A DNA stretch of 46,414 bases, taken from assembly GCA_012729725.1 (NCBI GenBank), contig JAAYCO010000108.1, forward strand, positions 1-46,414. Direction: 5' to 3'. The translations under genes and the position numbers were made by a program. This DNA is from Planctomycetota bacterium (lineage in GTDB: Bacteria > Planctomycetota > Phycisphaerae > SM23-33). Below, piece after piece: positions 31,999 to 40,015 of this stretch (position 1 is the first letter of the stretch; each line of letters starts with the position of its first letter). The notes beneath the pieces are model-generated. The model was not told the DNA's origin, did no database searches, and worked only from the letters and a program-made list of their open reading frames with translations.

Positions 31999-32895
31999 TC
32001 AACAAGCCGCCCAGGCCGACAGCACCTTTTCCCGCGAGATCAGCAGACCTTTGATTTCCTCGGGGTTGTCGATGTCGGCGGGGCCTCTGTGGGCCAGGAA
32101 ATCGAAGCAAACCTCAAGCGTAAGCTTGCCGTCAAAGCCGCGACTCTTGACAGCCTTCAGAGCGGCAGGCACATCAAGGTTGCCGTAACCAAGGAACTTG
32201 TGCTCGTCCTTTAAGCCAAAGTTGTCGCTGAAATGCACCTCGTGGATTTCCAGCGGCAGCTCCGAGATGAAGTGCTCCACCTTGCCGTCGTGTTCTTTGC
32301 CGTTGTTGTCGCTGCGCACGTGGATGTTAACGTGCCCAACGTCCAGCAGCATTCCCATCTTGATGTCGGCGCAGTATTCCTTGAATCGCCGGATATCGTC
32401 GATCGTGCAAAACATGCCGTCGCCACCGCAACTGTTCTCGATGCCGATGCGAATGCCGTATTTCGTCAGCCTGCCGGACATGTGTTCTATGTACCGCCTG
32501 TTGGTCGCCTGGTCGAAGACTCGTCTGCCGTCGCCGGAGGTCAGGTGTATCGGATCGCAGCAGCTTGACCATACGCCGCCGGCGTTTTCGTGCCACCAGA
32601 TCACGTTATCCATCAGGCGAGTGACGAAGCTCATGTCCAGTTGTTGGCTGGCGGTCAGCTTGTGGTGTACGTTTGCGTGGTACGTCACCCACATGCCATG
32701 CTCGACAATCGCCGCTGCCGCCTCGCGCCTTTCCGCGAGTTCAACCTCGTCCATCACGCTTTGAAGCAGAGAAACTCCGCCAAAGCCGTTCTTGAAGAGC
32801 CACCCGACACGATCTACAAGCCGGCGCCCCTTCAACTGCCAGATGGCCATGCCGATAGACTGATCGTTCTTCGCCGCGGGTTTTGTCGCCTTCAT
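31999..32895 (-). CDS. Sugar phosphate isomerase/epimerase-like TIM-barrel protein
   Basis: 298 residues from the ATG at 32895; an open frame continues 40 codons further but lacks family character. It shows the xylose-isomerase-like (AP endonuclease 2) barrel pattern: GFGGVSLL at the first strand, MWVTYHANVHH, IRIGIENSCGG with the metal-binding Glu, MGMLLDVGHVNIH with Asp and His, EIHEVHFSDNFG and KLTLEVCF. These are the divalent-metal ligands of the fold. Substrate unknown; probably a sugar or inositol derivative. It is convergent with the HEAT lipoprotein genes. Confidence 0.75.
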   Translation of the reverse strand: MKATKPAAKNDQSIGMAIWQLKGRRLVDRVGWLFKNGFGGVSLLQSVMDEVELAERREAAAAIVEHGMWVTYHANVHHKLTASQQLDMSFVTRLMDNVIWWHENAGGVWSSCCDPIHLTSGDGRRVFDQATNRRYIEHMSGRLTKYGIRIGIENSCGGDGMFCTIDDIRRFKEYCADIKMGMLLDVGHVNIHVRSDNNGKEHDGKVEHFISELPLEIHEVHFSDNFGLKDEHKFLGYGNLDVPAALKAVKSRGFDGKLTLEVCFDFLAHRGPADIDNPEEIKGLLISREKVLSAWAAC

Positions 32896-33043
32896 CGAAT
32901 TCGCCTTCTTGTATCCTCGGCGGCCGACGCCGGGCCTGCCGAACTGCCATATCTTAATTCGTGGGTGGCGAATCGCCATGATCTTTACCTGGTTTCTGAG
33001 GCCATGGTGCATCATTTGGCCGTAATGCCGACCCCTGACGGTA

Positions 33044-33072
33044 TTGACCGTAAGGCGGTTTCAGGGTAGGAT
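33044..33072 (+). promoter_or_regulatory. Promoter of the PAS/GAF/receiver gene
   Basis: TTGACC (33044-33049), 17-bp spacer, TAGGAT (33067-33072), identical in both hexamers and spacing to the tRNA-Arg promoter at 4055-4083. Confidence 0.55.
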
Positions 33073-33103
33073 AATAGGGATATTCTGTAACCGGCGGTGA
33101 AAT

Positions 33104-34774
33104 ATGAGTGAGCAAACTGCGTTGCGTAAGCTCCTTGTTCTGCACGGTCCTGTGCTGGCGGCCCAGGGCGTTGTGGAATTCCTCCAGCAGCACTTCGAGG
33201 TCAGCGTTGCAGCCGAGCTTGCGGATGCCCTGGATGCGATGAGGCAAACCCAGTTCGACGCGGTGCTTGCGGAAACCGCCGACTTCCTTCCCCTTGAACG
33301 AGGCGCCGTCACGCATCAGGCCGCGGTGGTGCTTGACACCATCGGCGACGGCGTTTGCATCATAGGTCCGGGCGGCGAGCTTGTATGGGCCAACCGGCGC
33401 GCCCGGGAGCTTCCGTCAGAGACTCGCCAGTCGCTCAAGACGCTGTGCATGTCGGTGTTTGAAGAATTCTCGGAGATGAAGAACTGCGCCGCGCTTCGCG
33501 GCAAACGGTTCAGCATGATGCCGCAGGACGGGGCCTATTTTGAGGTTCTGTGTTCCCCGGTCTGCGACCGCCAGGGCGTTCTTCGACAAGTGGCGGCCGT
33601 GGTTGTGAACGCCACGGTGCAGCGCCGCCAGGAACTCAAGCTCAACGCCATCGACCGGGCCGGCAGAGAGCTGGTCAGGCTGGATTACGAAGCCCTCTCA
33701 AATCGCGACGCCGTGCAGCGCCTTGCCCTGCTTGAAGAACGAATCATCCGCTGCAGCAAGGATGTGCTTAGCTATCAGCATTTCGCGGTGCTTCTGTTGG
33801 ACAAGCGAACCAACCGTCTTGAACTGGTAATCTCTGAAGGCCTGGATGAAGATCCCCGCAAGTACGAACTCTTCGCCCGCACAGACGGAAACGGCATTTG
33901 CGGATACGTCGCTGCCACCGGCAGAAGCTACATATGTCACGATGTCCGCACCGATCAGCGATACATTCCCGGCCTGCGGAACGCCCGTAGCAGCCTGACC
34001 GTGCCGCTGCGACTGCACGACAAGGTGGTCGGCGTGCTGAACGTTGAATCGGACGGCCTGCGGAGTTTTGGCGAGGAGGATCGCCAGTTCGCCGAGATTT
34101 TTGGCAACTACGTGGCTTTGGCGCTGCACATTCTCAACCTGCTTACCTTCGAGCGGCACAGCACTCACACTCAGGTGAGCGGCTCGATCTCGGCGGAGCT
34201 TAACGGACCTATCAACGACATTATCTCGGACGCCAGCGAGCTGATGGAGGACTACATCGGCCACGATCGTCTGCGAAGCCGGCTTGGCTCGATTATTGAG
34301 CAGGCGACCCAGGTGCGTCAGGCGATTCAGAAGCTTGCCCAGTCTCCAACAATAATCGGCGCGCTGCCCGCCGAGCCCAAGCGCCACGACCCGGTGCTTG
34401 TGGGCAAGCGCATCCTCGTTGCCGACGACGAAGAGCTGATCCGCCAGACGGTGCACGACGTCCTTACGCCGTACGGCTGCCAGGTGGATATGGCCGCCGA
34501 CGGGTTGCAGGCGATCGAAAACATCAGCAAGTTCAACTATGATCTGGTGATTACCGACATCAAGATGCCCGGCGCAACCGGGTATCAGGTGTTCCAGTCG
34601 GCGAAGGCCAAGAACTCCGCAGCGCCGATCATCATGATCACCGCATTCGGATATGATCCGAATCACTCGATAGTTCGAGCCAATCAGCAGGGCCTTAACT
34701 CGGTGTTGTTCAAGCCCTTCAACGTCCGCCGGTTGCTTGAGGAATGCCGAACCGCCCTGACGGCGAAGGCTTGA
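33104..34774 (+). CDS. PAS-GAF-receiver signalling protein with a degenerate histidine-kinase helix
   Basis: 556 residues. Residues 8-60 resemble a degraded receiver domain. About 70-175 is a PAS domain (VVLDTIGDGVCIIGPGGELVWANRRA). About 205-350 is GAF (SYQHFAVLLLDKRTNRLELVISEG ... VPLRLHDKVVGVLNVES). About 355-420 looks like a kinase dimerisation helix, but the motif reads SISAELNGPINDI: the place of the phospho-accepting His is Ala364. No ATP-binding kinase domain follows. Instead residues about 434-555 are an intact CheY-like receiver with acidic pair DDEE, phospho-acceptor Asp485 (ITDIKMPG), Thr in MITAFG and Lys in LFKPF. It would sense small ligands and receive phosphate from another kinase. 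Confidence 0.85.
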   Translation: MSEQTALRKLLVLHGPVLAAQGVVEFLQQHFEVSVAAELADALDAMRQTQFDAVLAETADFLPLERGAVTHQAAVVLDTIGDGVCIIGPGGELVWANRRARELPSETRQSLKTLCMSVFEEFSEMKNCAALRGKRFSMMPQDGAYFEVLCSPVCDRQGVLRQVAAVVVNATVQRRQELKLNAIDRAGRELVRLDYEALSNRDAVQRLALLEERIIRCSKDVLSYQHFAVLLLDKRTNRLELVISEGLDEDPRKYELFARTDGNGICGYVAATGRSYICHDVRTDQRYIPGLRNARSSLTVPLRLHDKVVGVLNVESDGLRSFGEEDRQFAEIFGNYVALALHILNLLTFERHSTHTQVSGSISAELNGPINDIISDASELMEDYIGHDRLRSRLGSIIEQATQVRQAIQKLAQSPTIIGALPAEPKRHDPVLVGKRILVADDEELIRQTVHDVLTPYGCQVDMAADGLQAIENISKFNYDLVITDIKMPGATGYQVFQSAKAKNSAAPIIMITAFGYDPNHSIVRANQQGLNSVLFKPFNVRRLLEECRTALTAKA

Positions 34775-34810
34775 TTCACCCGTCAACCGAAATCAGCACG
34801 ACGCGTAAAG

Positions 34811-34955
34811 CCCCGCATGGAAATGCGGGGACCTGACTCTATGTCGCGTAGCGACACCTCGACGTTTGTTTTTTGGTCCGCGTCGTGATCATCCCACAGA
34901 AGAAACAAATACAACGGTGAGGATTCGCTGCGCGATAACAGTCAGGTCCCCGCAT
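34811..34955. repeat. REP/MITE-like inverted-repeat element
   Basis: A 16-bp arm (34823-34838, ATGCGGGGACCTGACT) has an exact inverted copy at 34940-34955, 101 bases away. The left arm also forms a tight hairpin with CCCCGCAT at 34811-34818. A second hairpin, TGTCGC-gta-GCGACA, spans 34842-34856. There is no open frame inside. The nested hairpins and the GGGGACCTGAC tip look like a REP or MITE unit mobilised in trans. It fills the gap between the signalling gene and the AraC gene. Confidence 0.5.
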
Positions 34956-35014
34956 TGTTATGCGAAGCTCCGGGCGTCGCGCTGGTTGCGCCGCCTGATG
35001 TAATTTCTGATTGG

Positions 35015-35884
35015 TTATGGTTGGCGAGGCAGAGCGTACCGCTCCTGGCGTCTTTGGACGGCATAGCGCGAGGGCGAAATCCCCAGTCTTCTCTTGAACA
35101 ACCTGCTGAAGTAATGCAAAGAAGCGAATCCCGCGGCCTCGGCAGCCCGGGATGCAGATGCGCCACGAGCAAGGAGCAACTGGGCGCTGCGAAGCTGGCA
35201 CGTGATCCGGTAGTCCACCGGAGAGCATCCGAAGAAGCGTTTGAACAAGGCGACAAGATAACTGGCGCTCAGTTCAGAGTTCTCCGAAATGTCGTCCAGC
35301 GTTGGCCTCTGTGCATGGCATCGTTCGATATAGTCCCTGGCCCGCTGGAGCTTGTCGTGCGGCGGCATGTCAGAAGGGATCGGGGCGAAGCGATTGACAA
35401 GCACTTCCCTGAGTATCCGCAGCGACGCAGCCTTCTCAATAAGTCCATAACCTTCGGGCTTGGTTGTGAAAGCCTCGAAGAGCTCGTTGAACAGCAAGGT
35501 CATTCCGTCCTTGTTCGCCATCGGCATTACAATCGGCCAGGCATCTGCAAGTGCGCGAAGCTCTCTGCGTCGGGACGATGCGAAAGGCATCATGTGAACG
35601 TAGTAGACCTGGAAGGGGTCATGCTGATCCGCCCGTTCCCGCTGATAGTTCCTGCCGGGAACCAAAGTCACCAGATCCCCGGCCTGGAATGCGTGCCACC
35701 GGCCGTCAACCTTAACCGCGCCTTTACCGCTCGCTATGTGCCACAAATCGAAATCGTGCAATATCTGATTCTGCTCCGGGCTGAGCCACCCCGAAGGCGC
35801 TCGATGAAAACCGGCAGCCAGAACTACCGGATCAATCATCCGATAAAACGCGGGAGAGCCGAATTTATGCATGAAGGCAATCAT
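35015..35884 (-). CDS. AraC-family transcriptional regulator
   Basis: 289 residues. The N-terminal cupin is recognisable by DLWHIASGKGAVKVDGRWHAFQAGDLVTLVPG. The C-terminal ~100 residues hold two helix-turn-helix motifs (LDDISENSELSASYLVALFKRFFGCSP and ASRAAEAAGFASLHYFSRLFKRRLGISPSRY). The start is uncertain: GGAGG lies very close to the ATG at 35884, and a second ATG is four codons on. It is divergent from the UroD-like gene at 36002, repeating the arrangement at 21019-23179. Confidence 0.9.
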   Translation of the reverse strand: MIAFMHKFGSPAFYRMIDPVVLAAGFHRAPSGWLSPEQNQILHDFDLWHIASGKGAVKVDGRWHAFQAGDLVTLVPGRNYQRERADQHDPFQVYYVHMMPFASSRRRELRALADAWPIVMPMANKDGMTLLFNELFEAFTTKPEGYGLIEKAASLRILREVLVNRFAPIPSDMPPHDKLQRARDYIERCHAQRPTLDDISENSELSASYLVALFKRFFGCSPVDYRITCQLRSAQLLLARGASASRAAEAAGFASLHYFSRLFKRRLGISPSRYAVQRRQERYALPRQP

Positions 35885-35903
35885 ACCTCCAAAGTCAGAT
35901 AGT

Positions 35904-35921
35904 GCAAATCATAATCATTGC
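35904..35921. promoter_or_regulatory. Candidate AraC operator in the divergent intergenic region
   Basis: GCAA (35904-35907) and its complement TTGC (35918-35921) flank a 10-bp AT-rich core between the two divergent start codons. A related ATTGTGCAAT palindrome lies further toward the UroD-like gene. Short match, weak evidence. Confidence 0.3.
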
Positions 35922-36001
35922 GTCCAAAGACAGCCCTGATAAGCAGTGGTAGCATAGGAACCACGTGCATCGAATTGTGCAATAACAGCAAAGGAACAGA
36001 C

Positions 36002-37159
36002 ATGGCCGACATGACACCCAGACAGCGTATGCTCGCCGCCATCGAAGGCAACGAGGTGGACACCATTCCCGTGGCCCCAAGGATATGGCGATACTGCGTA
36101 TGGAAGAAGCTGAGCGACCTGGAATTCGCCCGCCGATTTGGATGTGAACTTATTGTATATCCCCGCGCAGTGATAAACGCCGTGAGCGACTGTCCCGCAG
36201 AGCGCCTGGGCGAAATCCTGCCAGACGTCAAGGTTGATCTTGTGCAGCGGCGGGAGGGTGCGGCGACTCGGGTGGAACGCACGTTTCACACTCCAGCGGG
36301 AATACTGCATGACGTGTACGTCCAGCCGGACCCGGGCGGCGAATACGGCGTCGCGCCCAACTGCCACTGGATCGAACACCTGGTCAAAACGCGCCAGGAC
36401 GTCGAGCGGATTCCGTATCTGCTGCCGCCAACCGAGCTTGTCGAAAAGAATCTTGCCTCAACGCGAGAGTTTGAGCGTCAGATGGGCGAAGCCGGCATAG
36501 TTGCCTACAGGCCGACGGTTGCGCCTGACGCCATTCTCGTCGATGCGATGGGTTTGGAGAACGCCTTGGTTGCTTCCATAGAAGACCCCGAGCTGTTCGC
36601 CCGCCTGTTGGGCATAGCGGTCAAATGGCATCAAGAGGTGATGCGCCGAATACTCGAAGGCGGGTTCAAGATTATCTATGACGTATGGTACAACTTCTCG
36701 CTTAGTGCAGGCTGGTCGCCTTCGTTTTACAGGCAGTGGGTGATGCCGATTCTCAAGGCCAATGCCGACATCATACATTCGTACGGCGCCAAGATGTTCC
36801 ACTACGATGACGGCAAGTTGAGGAACAGCATCGATTGCATAGTTGGCGCCGGGGCGGACATGCTTGAAACTCTGACGCCGCCCCCATCCGGGGATCTTGA
36901 CTATCAGGACGTCGCCGCAAAATACGGCGGAAAGATCTGCCTGATTGGCGGCGTCGACACGGTCCGGCTGAGGTTCGACTCGCCCGCCCAGATCGAGCAG
37001 GCCGTCAGGGACGCTATCGATATCTTCGGACCGACACGAAAATTCATCCTTGGCCTGTCCGATTCCATACCCGATCTTACGCCTGAGGAAAACGTGCGAG
37101 CCTTCATCGCCAGCGCAAGGACGTACGGCAAGGCCATGGCCGACAAGCTATATCGTTAG
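36002..37159 (+). CDS. Uroporphyrinogen-decarboxylase-like (methyltransferase-like) protein
   Basis: 385 residues from the ATG at 36002 (AAAGGAA upstream). It starts MTPRQRMLAAIEGNEVDTIPVAPR, the classical opening of MtaA/UroD-like proteins. It ends with GGVDTVRLRFDSPAQIEQAVRDAIDIFGPTRKFILGLSDSIPDLTPEENVRAF, the C-terminal part of the family barrel. The position usually written H-x-C-G in zinc methyltransferases reads FHYDDGKL, without cysteine, so metal binding may be altered. No haem genes are near. Possible role: methyl transfer or a related reaction on an imported compound; not provable here. Confidence 0.72.
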   Translation: MADMTPRQRMLAAIEGNEVDTIPVAPRIWRYCVWKKLSDLEFARRFGCELIVYPRAVINAVSDCPAERLGEILPDVKVDLVQRREGAATRVERTFHTPAGILHDVYVQPDPGGEYGVAPNCHWIEHLVKTRQDVERIPYLLPPTELVEKNLASTREFERQMGEAGIVAYRPTVAPDAILVDAMGLENALVASIEDPELFARLLGIAVKWHQEVMRRILEGGFKIIYDVWYNFSLSAGWSPSFYRQWVMPILKANADIIHSYGAKMFHYDDGKLRNSIDCIVGAGADMLETLTPPPSGDLDYQDVAAKYGGKICLIGGVDTVRLRFDSPAQIEQAVRDAIDIFGPTRKFILGLSDSIPDLTPEENVRAFIASARTYGKAMADKLYR

Positions 37160-37168
37160 CGCGAGACG

Positions 37169-39349
37169 CTAGTTATTTTCAACAAATACCATTTCGTTGG
37201 GGGCGAGGGATAGATTCCTTAGCCATTGGCCGGCATGGTCGTAAATGTCGGTCGTCTGCTGCTCGTTTGTGTTGTTCACTATGCAATAGACGCCCGCGGA
37301 TGGATACCACGCCAGATCGGTGGCGGGATTGGAGCTGTGGCACTTCGTGAATTCCTGTTCCTTCCTGGCGGACCAGAATATCGCCCTCTGCAACAGCCGG
37401 GCGTTGGTCCAGTCGAACGGCAGCGACGAGATGTACACGCCCCTTCCGCCGGAGGTGATTTTGGCGGCGATGTGCACGTGCTTGCCGGAATTATCCAGAA
37501 TGGCTGCGTCCTCATATCGGCTGAACACGTAGCTGTGATCGCTGATCCTTGAACGCCCTTGTTGTGCGTCGGCAAGGATGAAATGCCGCGGTTCGCACTG
37601 CGAGACTGCTTCGGAGATCTGGATCTCTTTGCCTGTCTCAAGGTCTACGCCCAGCACATCGGCAAGCTGGAAAACCCTGCCCTCGTGCTCAGCGGCCGAG
37701 GGGTGGCCTATTCCGATGAATCCGCCACCGTTGTGAACCCACCTGCGAATAGCGGCAACGAGCGCGGGCGTTTTCCAAATGTCGCCGCCCGACCACGCGC
37801 TGCCCATGAATCCTTCGTTTATGATCACGTCGAAATCGTTCAGGCGGGAAGCATCCTTGAGAATCTCGTCGAAGCTGATAAAACCCACCTTCACAGGAAG
37901 CCCCGCGAGGCATTCGGCGATGTTCGTGCCGATGAATTCCATTACATCTTCGCGCCCGGAGTAGAACTTCTCAATCGGGCCGGTCTGCACCATCCACGAA
38001 CGCAGCGAGCCCCATACGTTCAGGACGCCCACTCGTATCGGGGCAGTCCACGCCTCTTTGCCGCCTGTCCGGTCCATGAACGCGCGAAACTCGTCGGTAA
38101 TGCCTGCCAGATGGTTGATGAAGTCCGGAAATTTGGCTGCGAGAGAAAGGTAGCCGCCCCAGCCTATGCGGTCCACCGGCATGCGAAGCAGGGCCCGGCG
38201 GATCTTCATCCAGTTCTTCCGGGATTCCTCAATCGGGTTTGCGCCGGGCTTAAAGACATCAGGAAAGAAGTACGGATAGAACCGCAGTTCACGAACGACG
38301 TTCAGCGGGACATCGCTCACCCGCCTCAGGGCTACGCCGTCCTCGGCAGCCCCGATGATGATGTCCATGCCCATCGAGGCGAACTTGGGATCGAACGGTT
38401 CGGCGCCGATCCAGTGGTCGCCCCAGAACATGGCTGCCTTCTTGCCCGCGGCGTGAATCTTGTCCACGAGATCCTTGCCGAACCTCAGCGCGAACTGCTG
38501 AATGAAGTCCATCCAGTCCAGCATTCTGGATGTCGGCGGAATGTTGGTGTGCGCGTACCGCCCAGCCTGTATGAAGTCCTCGCCGCGAAGCTTGTAGCCC
38601 TTCACTTTCTCGAATTCCCGAAGGGCGGCGGGGGTGACGGCCTCACAGTATCCGCACCAGTCGCGGATGCAGCAACGCTGCCTCTTGTCGCGTATCAGCA
38701 TGAACATGAACGCCAGCGTCGTAAGGCGAACGACGCTTGTGTTCGGATGGCGCTCCAGCCATCCGTCAAAGTAGTGCATCAGATGCTCATACACTTCGGG
38801 TTTGAACGGATCGACGCTCATGACCTTTTCGCCCGTCCACTTGTTGGTGAGGGCGTTGTACATCGACGTGGAATCCCAAATCTGCATCACGAGGAAGTTA
38901 ACCGTGTACTCGTGATAGTCTTGCCCTCTTGTGAGGGTCACGCACCCGTCGGCATAAGTCCAGTCATCGCCGGGGACGACTTCCCCCGTCGTGCGGTCGA
39001 TAACCTCCCACCATAGCTTGGGGTCGTCGTTCTCGTTCAGGCGATACTTGTCGGTGGACCAGTCATTCATCAGCTCGAACTTCAGCGGGCGGCCCGTGAA
39101 GGTCTGCCGCGGCGTCATCAGAAACGCCTGAGGCAGATCCTCGCCGTGCTCCCTTGGCCAGGACTGCTCGGCCCGCACCAGGCAGATGGTCGAATAGACC
39201 GGGAAGCCCATGTCCAGGAGATCCTGCGAAAGCCTGGTGCCGTCGCTGTCACGAATGGCGTCAACGCCCCAGTGCTTAATAAGGTGCTTAATGATCTGCT
39301 CCTGCCCCGACTCCGCCGGCAGTGTTACTCGACCTGATGTCTTGCGCAT
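37169..39349 (-). CDS. GH112 galactosyl-(1,3)-N-acetylhexosamine / galactosyl-rhamnose phosphorylase
   Basis: 726 residues from the ATG at 39349 (AAGGAA upstream). The family opening GRVTLPAESGQE is exact for GH112. A (beta/alpha)8 barrel follows, with FWGDHWIGAEPFDPKF whose Asp311 aligns with the catalytic acid of the bifidobacterial lacto-N-biose phosphorylase. Then comes a Rossmann-like middle domain (VDVIINEGFMGSAWSGG, GGGFIGIGHPSA) and a C-terminal beta domain. GH112 enzymes split beta-galactosides by phosphate to give galactose 1-phosphate. Specificity (N-acetylhexosamine or L-rhamnose acceptor) cannot be decided by eye. No signal peptide: it acts in the cytosol, so a transporter elsewhere is needed. 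It converges with the UroD-like gene. Confidence 0.9.
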   Translation of the reverse strand: MRKTSGRVTLPAESGQEQIIKHLIKHWGVDAIRDSDGTRLSQDLLDMGFPVYSTICLVRAEQSWPREHGEDLPQAFLMTPRQTFTGRPLKFELMNDWSTDKYRLNENDDPKLWWEVIDRTTGEVVPGDDWTYADGCVTLTRGQDYHEYTVNFLVMQIWDSTSMYNALTNKWTGEKVMSVDPFKPEVYEHLMHYFDGWLERHPNTSVVRLTTLAFMFMLIRDKRQRCCIRDWCGYCEAVTPAALREFEKVKGYKLRGEDFIQAGRYAHTNIPPTSRMLDWMDFIQQFALRFGKDLVDKIHAAGKKAAMFWGDHWIGAEPFDPKFASMGMDIIIGAAEDGVALRRVSDVPLNVVRELRFYPYFFPDVFKPGANPIEESRKNWMKIRRALLRMPVDRIGWGGYLSLAAKFPDFINHLAGITDEFRAFMDRTGGKEAWTAPIRVGVLNVWGSLRSWMVQTGPIEKFYSGREDVMEFIGTNIAECLAGLPVKVGFISFDEILKDASRLNDFDVIINEGFMGSAWSGGDIWKTPALVAAIRRWVHNGGGFIGIGHPSAAEHEGRVFQLADVLGVDLETGKEIQISEAVSQCEPRHFILADAQQGRSRISDHSYVFSRYEDAAILDNSGKHVHIAAKITSGGRGVYISSLPFDWTNARLLQRAIFWSARKEQEFTKCHSSNPATDLAWYPSAGVYCIVNNTNEQQTTDIYDHAGQWLRNLSLAPNEMVFVENN

Positions 39350-39739
39350 GTTCTGGTTCCTTATGACGAACAAGGCATCTTAACGCAGAGTGCGGGTTTT
39401 CATCAACACGCCGCCGCATAATGAGAAGAACGACATTTGAGGAAAAACTTCGGCGGGCATTTGCCTTTGGCGGGTCTGAAATCTACCTTTCATCCAGTAC
39501 CCAGCCTGTCACAGGTGAGGATGGGCGAGGTGCGTTTTCCATGGCGGGCGAACCGGCATGGGCGACATAAATCTTTGCGGTGCAAGTCTTTGCGGGCTCT
39601 TGAGGCCCGCCTCAGCGGGATTCGACGGACAACCTGTTCCGTCGGGCCGGCGTTTTGCCATTTTCATGGCTCATTTTTAGTCCATGAAGGTTTCGTCTTA
39701 ATCAAGTGCGCCCGATCCCGCGTCGATATCTCAATTGTG
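39350..39739. other. Gene-free stretch with two strong hairpins
   Basis: No convincing gene is seen. GCGGGC (39592-39597) pairs with GCCCGC (39605-39610). CGACGGA (39623-39629) pairs with TCCGTCG (39638-39644). A T-rich tract (TTTTGCCATTTTCATGG) comes soon after. Together this resembles a tandem terminator or the 3' end of a small RNA on the plus strand, although no plus-strand gene precedes it. Confidence 0.4.
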
Positions 39740-39748
39740 ACACTAGTT

Positions 39749-39994
39749 CAGGAGGCGAACGCTCTACAGCGGTTGTGCTCGGCGTAGCCCGTGTTCCAGG
39801 CTTTCCGTGAGGAGGTGAATCGGAGGATAGCCAAAGCCTGGCTTGCGGCCAGTCGGGGCGACATAGGTGGCGGGTCGATGGCTTCACGTGAAGCAGGCCT
39901 GGAATGTCGAAGCTGATGCGCCATCGCGAGAGGGCAATCCTCCCTAAAGCAGGGATGAACATATATGACACGGAAGCAATTAGTTCCACAAAGG
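39749..39994 (+). promoter_or_regulatory. Structured 5' leader of the pilin operon (candidate riboswitch-like RNA)
   Basis: CCAGGCTTT (39796-39804) pairs perfectly with AAAGCCTGG (39833-39841). The same 39838-39841 bases instead can form CTGGC/GCCAG with 39848-39852. The first arm can also pair with GCCTGG at 39897-39902, giving mutually exclusive folds. Further hairpins are CGCT/AGCG (39750-39761), CGAC/GTCG (39859-39877), the 14-bp palindrome GCTTCACGTGAAGC (39881-39894) and GATG/CATC (39915-39925). It lies immediately before the first pilin gene. The piece CCAAAGCC recalls the c-di-GMP-I (GEMM) core, but the rest of that consensus is not found, so no class is assigned. Confidence 0.45.
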
Positions 39995-40015
39995 CAATTA
40001 CTCAGGAGCATGATA

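Noticed and set aside
37559-39016. 485-codon open frame on the plus strand inside the GH112 gene
   Set aside because: Antisense shadow of a well-defined glycoside phosphorylase; no ribosome site or domain of its own.
39749-39994. Firm call of a c-di-GMP-I (GEMM) riboswitch before the pilin operon
   Set aside because: Only the CCAAAGCC-like piece and a loose 3' resemblance fit. The GCAAACC element, the tetraloop-receptor pair and the closing stem are not found, so only a structured leader is reported.
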